The translations under genes and the position numbers were made by a program. This document shows positions 54,800 to 64,000 of a stretch of 64,000 bases of DNA, one piece after another. The stretch's first letter is position 1; each line of letters starts with the position of its first letter. This DNA is from Delphinus delphis. Lineage: Eukaryota > Chordata > Mammalia > Artiodactyla > Delphinidae. Where the stretch lies: assembly GCF_949987515.2 (NCBI RefSeq), contig NC_082695.1, positions 73,806,466 to 73,870,465 on the forward strand. Direction: 5' to 3'. The notes under the pieces were generated by a model. The model saw only the letters and a list, made by a program, of their open reading frames with translations, did not search any database and was not told the origin of the DNA.

Positions 54800-57235
54800 G
54801 AATTGGTAGAGGCTGCATTGATTGACCCTCCCGCTTGCTCTTTCAGAAGCTGCAGCCACCTGGCCAATAGCTTGTCCAGCCTCCTGCTGAAGCATCTGCC
54901 GAGGCTCTGCAGATTGCTGCGCGCCCTCCCTCCCCCAGCCCAGTCGCCCTCCATCCTCAGGTTGCTCGTTAACTCATTAGAAGATGCTTTGATAGCAGCT
55001 GTTGGGGAGGTTCTGCTGTCTGTAGCTCAGGGTTTTCGAAGCACCTGCCTCAGCGTCACCTGGAGACCTTGGTAAACATCTCCTACAACATCCACCTACT
55101 AGGGCATCACACACGGTGCTTTTCTTCCACAGCATTTATCACAGCACCGGGAATCAAAGCACTACTTGTGCAAATCTTTGTGTAATGCCTGCCTCCTGCA
55201 GTGGACAACAAGCTCCACGGGGGCAGGCTGTGTCAGATTTTGCTTCCCTTCCTAGCACCAGCACTCAGCTGGGGCTTTGGCACCTTGCAGGCATCCCAGT
55301 ATTTGCTGGATGCCGAATGCATGGGTACCTGAGTGACCAAATAAATCAATTTGATGGAGAGCCAACCGGACACACAGAGACTTTCCTCTTGATGTACGAA
55401 TTGTCCATGTAAAATGAAAGAAGGATTTGTCCCCAAATTAGGGCTGACGTGTAGGTCTAGGTGTCAGTATATCTGTGTAAATGCACGTATGTGTATACAA
55501 AGGAGGAGCTTCGGAGGAGGTGGCTGGCCGGCTCCTGGTGCTGTGGGGCTGCGTGTTATATGGGGAAAAGAAAGCACTGAGCTGGAAGGTCGAAGATCTG
55601 GAGTCTGGTTCCTCTCATGGCGGCCCGGGTGATTGTGAGCACATCACGTCTTCATCTGCAGAACAGTGGCACCTGTAGGGATCCTTTTAGTGCTGTGATC
55701 CTCAGATTCTGCGTGTGAGGAGTGCTGTCTCACCGAACCAGAGCCAAGGTGCTGGCAGGCTGCCCTCTCAGCCCATTAATGCCATCAGTGATGTTCATTC
55801 GAAACATCTCCCCCTACACCAAACGCTTCCTTGGCTTTCAAACCAAACGCTGCATCTCTTTCCTTGCACATCATTTTTGCCTTTTGGGACTCTGCTTGCC
55901 AGGTTTTCCTCTCTCATCCTCAGTCTCCTTGTGTCAGCCTTAAATGACTGACTCCCAACTGCAGTGCCAGCCCCTGTTCCAAGCACTTGACGTGGATCAA
56001 CTCGTTGCACAAAGATAGAGTGCAATCCCACAAGGTTCTGCGCGTGTATTTACGGGCCGACCCGAGGCATGTCAGTTTTGTATGTCATTGGTTGATAAGC
56101 TCTAGTGTGGCTGGATTTTACATTAAGGCCGCATGTTTTGAAAAGGTCACTTAAGCACTTGAATACTTAGGTGGGAATGGAAGACATCCTGCAGGGTCAC
56201 TGCCCTAAAGTCAGTTATAATGTGTCAGGAAATAAACCTTCAAGAAATATTTGACAACAATATGAGATAACATATAAAGTGCTAAATCCCTTGGCGTACT
56301 TTATAAGTCCTCCAAGCAGTCGGAAGGGAGAGTTGAATGGGAGCCTGTGTAACCCACGTGCTTGATACTTATCTCTGAGTCTCCATGGCATCTTTACTTT
56401 CCATGAGGTCCTGTGACACAGCAAGAGCAGGCTAGCCAGGTGTGGCACCCTCAGGAAGGTGCCTCTAGAAGAACACGCTTCCACAGCGTCTTCTCTCCTC
56501 CCTGCCACACACTCCATTCTGATTTCTTTGCTACTTACAAAAATTAGACAACGTTACCTTGAATGAAGATATTAAAGTGCTATTTTTCTTATGATAAAAA
56601 TGATGAAGCCTCATTCTAAAGATTTGGAAAGCATAAAGGAAACGCCAAAAAATTTTTTTAAAAATCAGAACACACCTAACTCTTAGAGGTACGGTGGGTA
56701 AGTTAATTCTGCCTTCATTTCCCCAAGTCATATTCCTTAAAGATATTTTCATAACCACGTTTCACTCTATGCCTGTGATGTAGAGGAAGGTCTGAAAGGA
56801 AGGGTCGTCTCCGCATCCAGAAGAAATGGCAAGTCTCGTCCAATAGGCTCAAGAAAAACTTTCGCTTTGAGAGGAGGGACAAAGGTCAGCATGACGCAGG
56901 CCTGTCTCCATACAAATTTCTCTCTACAATTTTGAAAGGGACTCAGAGTTGGAACGTAAAGGTTTTAGCCTGAATTCAGGTCCACGATGGGAATTAAAGG
57001 GGCAGGAACAGCCAGTCTAACCAGATTATTCCCCTTCTAGCTAACCTGTGAAGATGCTTTGGAAAGATTTTTACATGAAATATCTCGATTGCTCCCCTTT
57101 CTTTCCCATCAAACCTTTCCCTTTCACCCTCCTAGATCCACACAAATGACAGCTTTATTTTTTGTCAAGCTACACTTTATAAGTTTTCTTTCTTTTTTTT
57201 TTGTCTCATTAACTCCACTCCCTTGGTCTCCCCAG
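54800..57235. other. Intergenic, repeat-poor, no supported gene
   Basis: I see no SINE or L1. The plus-strand frame 54791-55075 (94 codons, leucine-rich) lacks any recognisable family, promoter or splice partner, so I do not call it a gene. Confidence 0.4.
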
Positions 57236-57239
57236 ATTT

Positions 57240-58450
57240 TCCAATGATTAAAGTAGTGGGCTTTTTAAAAAGGCCTCCAATTAGCACCTCATCAGCTCCA
57301 ATTAGAGGAGACAAAAGCCGTGTAAAGATAACTCAATGAGAGAGGCCCGCACAACCTCATGTAATCACTTAAGACAAGCATCGGGCATTCTCTTTGCTAA
57401 CTGCGCTGGGCCCATTCACCTTTCTTTCTTCCCTTTGGATGCATTTAAGACTGTTTTGCTGGGAAGACAGGCCTCCCAGGAGTCTCATAATTCCTCATTC
57501 AGAGGCTACCTGTTTACAGCTCACAGAACCCAAGGACCTAAACAATCCTATATTGTCTACCTACTGCTTCCTTAAACTTCAGCATCCTTAATGGCCAGTT
57601 CTCTGTGACCACAGCATCAGTTAAAGGCTGGCTTTATACTCACTGAGTGTTCGCCTTGTACTGTCTTCTAATTATACGGGAGGGCAACAATGTATTTTTT
57701 TTTTCAAGAGAGTTCTTTGGAGCAGTTAATTTGGTGCCTGTACTAAATGCCTCCAAACATTAATTAGGGTGGAAGGAACCCTAATTTCCTCTGCAGCTTT
57801 CAGCTTTCCCCTCTACTTACTTCCCTTGTATTCACATAGGCCTGGATGAGTCTCCATAATGAAATTACCTCATTAATGCCTTTATTCTTCACAGTAACTC
57901 ATTCAAAACCAACCATTTAGCTTTAATTTAATGCTGTCAAAAGGAAAAAGGTGCATTCATGGCTTTGATTAGCAAAAAATTTTCCCCCCTAAGGGGCGGA
58001 CAGATTTAAATTATGAAGATGGTAAGTAGTAAGTTATAATTGGGTACAAGCAGCACTTCAGGGAAGCTTAAATGCTTTCAAAGCCGGGCCTGGCCGGTCT
58101 GCAGACTATTAACTGTGTCCAGTGCCTTGTTCTCACTATTTGAATTGATGGCAACTTAACTATGAAAAAGAAAATGGGGTTTAATTTTTGTTTAATACAC
58201 AGTGGGGTTGTATTTACCCACAGAGCAATAGCTTTTTGATGAGCTCAGCCTTTGTTCTCCTAATAATTTATTATCCATGCTTTCTAACGTGAGTTTTGAA
58301 GGCGCCGTGCATGTCCCTGTTTCTAGGCGAAAATAAACCCTTAAGTGCACGGACTGAGCAAGCCGGTTGCTGACCTAACACCTCGGCTAGGGCAGCACCA
58401 GGTACATGAGCTCTGATAACGTGTTTCATAATGATTTTTTTAAAGTTACA
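57240..58450. promoter_or_regulatory. Candidate distal enhancer or conserved non-coding block
   Basis: About 1.2 kb without recognisable repeats and with many homeodomain-type cores: CCAATTAG at 57278 and 57298, TTAATTTGG at 57726, ATTAATTAGGG at 57758, CATTAATG at 57872, GCTTTAATTTAATG at 57921, and TAATAATTTATTA at 58260. The nearest genes are LMAN1 and, in human order, CCBE1. Conservation and activity are inferred from appearance only. Confidence 0.3.
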
Positions 58451-58901
58451 GCACTTTGGGGATTTACCCCTTAAAAAAACTCATTCCCAGATGTTTTCTT
58501 ATTTGATGCAAGGATCCTGTGAAGCAAGACTTAGATAGTAAGTGCCTGGTGAAAAAGCAGGGGTTCGGGGAGTCTGAGGGATTTACTAAAAAATCATGGT
58601 TCGTGGCAAGTGCAGGACCCAAAGCCACTACAGCTCAAGCCTGGGGCAACACGCAGTACTCGATGTTGAGGATAGAGCTACTTTTTTGTGACATCCAGAG
58701 CATCGAGTATGTTTACATTGGCTCAATCTCAATGTGTATATAAAGACGACGGTTTACCTAACTAGGCTATACCGTCCTAGGTGGAATATATATATAGTGT
58801 CAATCACAGAAACACATGGTTCATTGCATGTCAGTGAATCACAAATGGACGGAGAGGGTCTTTCTGGATGCAAAGTGGTGTTCAATTATGAAGCACAAGC
58901 A

Positions 58902-58905
58902 ACGA

Positions 58906-58967
<62 letters not shown>

Positions 58968-59030
58968 CAGAGAGACAGAGAGAGAGACAGAGAGACAGAG
59001 AGAGAGACAGAGAGAGAGACAGAGAGAGAG
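58902..59030 (+). repeat. (GA)n / (GAGACA)n microsatellite
   Basis: A pure GA run with one TA interruption, passing into GAGACA-rich units. It yields a spurious Arg/Glu-repeat open frame. Confidence 0.97.
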
Positions 59031-59039
59031 GCCCAAGTA

Positions 59040-60300
59040 AGACCATGTAGCTTTTTCTTTCAAAACCTGAAATTATGTAACACAGCCATCAAAACAATAC
59101 AGAGGCTCAGCAGTAAGTGTGGGACTTAGGGTCAGATCTGCTTTAAAAATCTCACCTCCATCGTGAACAGGTTACTTCTGTTTTCTCAATCTGAGTTAAT
59201 TCGTTTGTTCAAGGAGGATAGTAAAACCCGTTTGTGAAGATAAGGAAACACATGAAAAGAGTAGACATTAATACAGGTGGCTTGCAAGTTTCAGAGAGTA
59301 AGCGTTGGGGAGGAAAAACTTTTCCTCTGCCCTCTTAGATTCTGTACTCGAGGCCTGCAAGTAAATCTGACAACTGCTAGATTAACAAGAGAAAAGTCAG
59401 ATTTCTATTCACAGAAAAATGTGACTCAAGGAGGAATTGGGGGCTTATGTACCATTTTAATAGGGGATGGGGAGGGCACTTCTGGGAAAACAAATGACTT
59501 CTTAGAATAGGGTGGAGGGAGAGGGAGAAAGGGCACTCAAGGAAAGCAAATTACTTTTTAGAAAGATAAATGGGCTCATGGGAGAATAGATGGGAGATAC
59601 GATAGTTTTGTGGCAATGCCTGTTTGGGTGTGGCGCTAACTCCTCCTCTCCAAGAAGAGAGTAGAGTTGCTCCAGGGAAGAGAATTTATGACAATTGAGT
59701 GCTTTTAGGTAGATAAGGGGTTTCAGGAACTTGAATGCTTTCAGCTCAAAATAATTTTTATGCCATAGTGGCTTATTCTGGGCCCCTTCATAAGGAAAAA
59801 AATGGTATTAATAGTAACTATTTATTGACCCAAGCTAAATGCCTTCCATACCTTAGAAAAGTCCCAAGATGCATTAATTCATGTAGTTTTGCATTAATTC
59901 ATATATTTAATAGTTATGGCTTATAAGATATTTTAAGTGACAACTGTTTTAAAACCACCAGATATTAAGCATGCCATTATAATACTTTATGCGTTTCTGA
60001 ACACTTGAGATTATAAAATATTTGGACAACAAACAGCAAATACAAGTAGTTCTGACCTTGTAGGAAATACCAAGAATGGGGAAAAATTTTATTTTCTACA
60101 TCAGGTCTATGTAACTCTATCGGGATAATTTGCACATAATTTGCGTATGTGAGGACCGATATTTTTCTGGCCTTCAGTTATAATTCACTGGGCCTGGTCA
60201 TTGTTGAAATGGCCACTGTATGCTCTTGATCAAGACCCTATTTTCTTGATTTGTAAACATGAAACACTCAGGTTTTGGAATAGCTGGGGAACGAACACCA
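59040..60300. other. Intergenic, possible old LTR-like sequence
   Basis: Positions 59270-59760 have the look of a degraded LTR or internal retroviral fragment, but I cannot assign a family. No gene is supported. Confidence 0.3.
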
Positions 60301-60307
60301 GATCTTT

Positions 60308-60522
60308 TTTTTTTTTTTTTTTTTTTTTTTGCGGTACGCGGGCCTCTCACTGCTGTGGCCTCTCCCGTTGCGGAGCACAGGGTTCGGACGCGCAGACTCA
60401 GTGGCCATGGCTCACGGGCCCAGCCGCTCCGCGGCATGTGGGATCCTCCCGGACCAGGACACGAGCCCGCGTCCCCTGCATCGGCAGGCGGACTCTCAAC
60501 CACTGCGCCACCAGGGAGGCCC
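60308..60522 (-). repeat. CHR-2-type SINE
   Basis: Reverse copy with a T run of about 24; CGAACACCAGATCTTT is duplicated at about 60292-60307 and 60523-60538. Confidence 0.93.
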
Positions 60523-61044
60523 CGAACACCAGATCTTTATGCTAACTTCTCAGGGGAACTTTCGTTCATGTTAACGACCAAATTCTTTTATTTAAATGAG
60601 CAGAGTGGCTTCTCCTTCCCTATTTATGGTTGCAGCGTGTACATGTGTGTTTGTGTGCGATACTGAAAAAGGTTAGACCTCAGCTGACTTGGATTGTGAG
60701 GCTTTCTCTCATCCTGACGTGTCAGACACAGTGATGTGGACAACACACCTCATTAAATGTAGTATGATCTGTAACGGGCACATCCTGGAGCCCTGCCCAC
60801 CTTCCCTCACTCCAATAGTGCAGTTTTTAGACTTGACCTTGGGCTTCTGATACTAAAAGGGAAGGATTCGTGAAGAATCTTTTAATGCACTTCCTCTTAA
60901 TTTAGGACCTTCTGTTGTCACATCACTAATATCAATAAATGATTACACAGTGTGATCTAGTTCTAGAATTAGAAACATATTAGGAAAGCATTCTACATAC
61001 GATTCCAAATTGCTTGAAGGTCACTGGAAAATAGACACTGTATG

Positions 61045-61740
61045 GACTGGCTTACATTTCCCCCAAACAGATATGCTGAGGTCCTTACCCTCAGTATCTG
61101 GGAATGTGACCTTATCTGGAAATGGGGTCATTGCAGATGTAATTAGTCAGGATGAGGTCATACTGGAATACAGTGGACGTTAATCCAATATGACTGGTGT
61201 CCTTATAAAAAAGGACAATTGGGGCTTCCCTGGTGGCGCAGTGGTTGAGAGTCCGCCTGCCGATGTGGGGGACGTGGGTTCGTGCCCCGGTCCGGGAGGA
61301 TCCCACATGCCGCGGAGCAGCTGGGCTCGTGAGCCATGGCCGCTGAGCCTGCGCGTCCGGGGCCTGTGCTCCGCAACGGGAGAGGCCGCAACAGTGAGAG
61401 GCCCGCGTACCGCGAAAAACAAAAACAAAAAGGACAATTGGACACAGAGACAGACACACACACAGGGAAGATGTTGTGCAGACACAGGGAGGATGCCACA
61501 TGAACATGGAGGATTGGAGTGACGCAGCTCCAAGCATCAAAGCTTGCTGGCAAACAAATGGAAGCCAGGAAGGAGGCCTGGGACAGGTCCTTCCCCATAG
61601 CCTTCAGAGGGAGCGCCCCTGCCAGCACCTCTGTTTTGGGCTTCTGGCCTCCAGAACTGTGAGCTAATAAGTTTCTTCTTTGTAAGCCACCCATTTTGTG
61701 GTACTTTGTTATGGCAGCTCTGGAAAACTGAGAGACTGCA
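61045..61740 (+). repeat. MaLR-type LTR (MLT1/MST-like) split by a SINE
   Basis: 'aatgtgaccttatctggaaa', 'tccaatatgactggtgtcct' and 'tccagaactgtgagctaata' are hallmark LTR phrases. The SINE at 61222-61426 interrupts it. No viral genes are present. The subfamily is uncertain. Confidence 0.65.
61222..61426 (+). repeat. CHR-2-type SINE inside an LTR
   Basis: Forward copy with AAAAAGGACAATTGG duplicated at about 61207-61221 and 61427-61441. Confidence 0.93.
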
Positions 61741-62528
61741 ATACAAACATTTTTAGAATTGATTATTTAACCTCGTTATAAGTAACGGGCTTTACTGCTA
61801 TGTCATCATGATCATTAGTAATGGTAATTTATCATATAAATTATGTTAATATGCTCTTAGAGCAATATTTAGTTTTCATTTATACAATCCTTTTCTTCTA
61901 AAGATCTTCAAGCCATAAGTTTGATCATTGCTAGATATTTATTAGGAAAAAAATATATTTCTGAGGCACTTCTCTGACACTGTCCCCTTCCCCGCCCCCC
62001 AAATCAAATGTCATATGCACAGGCTCCTTCAGTGTCTTGTCTTTACTCTGTGCTGTTCTTGACTATCGAGAATCATCAGGTGTCAAGGTGACCTTCTCAC
62101 AAACAGGAAGTCATTTTCATCTTTCATTCTTAAAATGAAGATACTATATGTACACTTCAAAAAATTATAGGAGAAACTATATATTTATAGTTTGGTGGAA
62201 CTAGGAACCAAGGAGTAAGTGAAACTCTTCTCCACAGATAAGCTGAGAAACAGAGTTGGAAGTGTCTAGTTCAATGGCTGGGACATAGTAACTGCTTAAT
62301 AGATACTCATTTTCATCCTTCCCTCTCCTCTGTTATACAACGGGCCTTTGCAATAGGTGTAACAGAAACAGAAGTCAGGCAGCAAATCTACTTGCAATCA
62401 AAGAGCTATGTAGGAGGTGCTTAAATACTTCGGTAAATTCTTTAGACAAATTTAAAATACAGGTGGTGTGAGCTTATGGGTACACCAGAGTCAGGAGTTT
62501 CAAACAAGACTTTAAAAAACATAGGTTA

Positions 62529-62712
62529 GGGACTTCCCTGGTGGTGCAGTGGGTGAAACTCCACAGTCCCAGTGCAGGGGGCCTGGGCTCCATCCCTGGT
62601 CAGGGAACTGGGTCCCACACGCTTGCCGCAACTAAAAGATCCCGCGTGCCGCAACAAAGATCCCTTGTACTGCAACTAAGACCCAGCGCAGCCAAAATAA
62701 ATAAATAAATAA
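62529..62712 (+). repeat. tRNA-derived SINE (older form)
   Basis: Forward copy 'gggacttccctggtggtgca' to an (AAAT)n tail; diverged from the CHR-2 copies. Confidence 0.85.
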
Positions 62713-62719
62713 GTGAATA

Positions 62720-64000
62720 AATCTTTTTAAAAATTTTATAAAAACCATAGGTTAGACATACCCAGTGCACGTGGATGTGGCCTCTTCCATCTCTGAATAC
62801 CTGTCGCCATGTGGTTCCTTTAAACACGACCTGCCTTGTATCCTATTTGTTTATGTTTGTGAATGATCTCCTCTAACAGACTGTAAGCTCACAGAGGGCA
62901 GAAGCCATTTTATTCATATTTTGTTTTGGTCTATAATGACCTCACTTTGTATCCTGTCCCAAGTATTCTCATGCCTACTTTTCTATGTTGTTTACATGTC
63001 TATCTTCTCCAACAACTTATGAACTTCTTAAGGGCAAGTGTAAACACACAGGTACATTCTTATTACCACGTCCTGCTCTGGGGCACTCACCAAATTCATG
63101 TCCATTTCAAAGCCGCTCTTGTTTTTGGCCAAATCCTCCTGTACCTGTGCTGGTTTCCTCCCTTGTGTCAGGGCCAGGAATGCTAACTCCATGATTTTAC
63201 TGCGCACGAAGTGTTTCCACAGCATAACTCAGTACTGGGCTCGTTGCAGGTCAGTACATAATCGTATGGATTACAGTTTAGCATATTAGAGTTATAAGTT
63301 GTGCAGTCCTGTAACATTTGATTTTCATAAAAGGTCGGTTTGTATATGGAGAACAATGCCATGGCTGTATGGCAGTGTAGAGAGTGAGAGTAATTGATGG
63401 CAAGGGACACATACAGCCTTATTGCATTTCTCCTGTCCTTATCTAAACAATGAAAACAAAATGCTAGCCACCCTTAAACAAATACCATATTTATCTTACA
63501 GAGGATACTTTTCCAATGACTAAATAAAACTGTGGGCCTTCAGGGGTATCCATCTCCTTTGCTTGAAACTGGCTCATTTGATTCATACTAGATTAAGGGC
63601 CGGTTTGGAAGAACATGGAGACAAGCTGTAATTATGCCCTGAAAAGCAAACAATGTCATGTTCTTCACCGCGGCTGCACTGGAAGGAACACTGAACACGG
63701 ACCCCTTCTCCTCTCCCCTCCCTCCCTTCCTCGTTGCATCTGGTCAATTCTAACAAACATTCCTAATGACCAGGCTATATCGGCATTACCTAGTCAAGTA
63801 GCCCATTCAGTTTGCTCAAAAGAGCACAGACATAATCGAGCATTTGCTGAATGCACAGTTCACACTGAATAGGGCAAACATTTGGATTCAAGTAGAGGTC
63901 AGCAGCAACCAATTGAAATATTGATAAAGGGAGCCTGTGGGAACTAAATGTACATAAAAGGAGGAAAAAGGAAAGAGAAAAAAGGAGGTCCTTAAGGGGT
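62720..64000. other. Intergenic, repeat-poor to the right edge
   Basis: No recognisable repeat beyond the SINE. From about 63600 the sequence is free of low-complexity DNA and carries a TEAD-like ACATTCCT near 63757. No exon of CCBE1 or another gene is visible. Confidence 0.35.

Noticed and set aside
54791..55075. 94-codon leucine-rich plus-strand frame
   Set aside because: No recognisable domain, no splice or promoter support, and it begins inside the duplication next to an L1 tail.
58816..59040. Arg/Glu repeat protein
   Set aside because: Direct translation of the GA microsatellite.
63000..64000. CCBE1 coding exon at the right edge
   Set aside because: No EGF-like or collagen-repeat coding segment is visible on either strand.
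1..64000. CRISPR arrays, operons, integrases or a novel defence-like system
   Set aside because: Genome organisation is plainly vertebrate (spliced genes, SINE/L1 content); the only direct-repeat arrays are a microsatellite and the 40-bp duplication.

Overview
The window is a stretch of mammalian nuclear DNA, almost certainly from a cetacean (probably a toothed whale or dolphin). The main evidence is about 19 tRNA-derived SINEs of the CHR type. Their core runs from 'ggcttccctggtggcgcagtgg' to 'gagaggcccgcgtaccgc', and many are nearly identical and flanked by clear target-site duplications. L1 3' ends of cetartiodactyl type are also present. There is no bacterial, plasmid or phage content.

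Layout. (1) Positions 1-7251 hold the 5' part of CPLX4 (complexin-4) on the minus strand: coding exon 1 at 7085-7251 and exon 2 at 1574-1661. The remaining coding exon lies off the left edge. (2) Positions 7252-9850 are the short space between CPLX4 and LMAN1, with three CRX/OTX-type hexamers near the CPLX4 start. (3) Positions about 9850-38873 hold the complete LMAN1 (ERGIC-53) gene on the minus strand: 13 coding exons, an open frame of 518 codons, a 3' UTR of about 3.1 kb, and a CpG-rich promoter around 38.2-39.1 kb. Every splice site I placed is GT-AG and all exon phases join. (4) Positions 39.2-64 kb are intergenic, upstream of LMAN1. They contain SINEs, L1 fragments, hAT-Charlie and Tigger DNA-transposon fossils, LTR fragments, a GA-rich microsatellite and several repeat-poor blocks. 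In human the next gene on this side is CCBE1, but I see no CCBE1 coding exon here.

The two genes are transcribed in the same direction (LMAN1 upstream, CPLX4 downstream) but are functionally unrelated. LMAN1 is a Ca2+-dependent mannose lectin that works with MCFD2 as an ER-to-ERGIC cargo receptor. CPLX4 is a SNARE-binding regulator at retinal ribbon synapses. The order matches human chromosome 18q21.

The most unusual items are: two apparent L1 3' transductions, one carrying a complete Charlie/MER1-type DNA transposon with its own 8-bp duplication; a 40-bp tandem duplication across the LMAN1 stop codon; an eight-residue longer N-terminal linker in LMAN1; a NAGNAG acceptor at LMAN1 exon 9; an unassigned small ORF with a consensus splice donor at 49.6 kb; and a repeat-free homeodomain-site-rich block at 57.2-58.45 kb. 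I found no convincing new biological system. Family names for old repeats are from memory of consensus sequences and need RepeatMasker confirmation.
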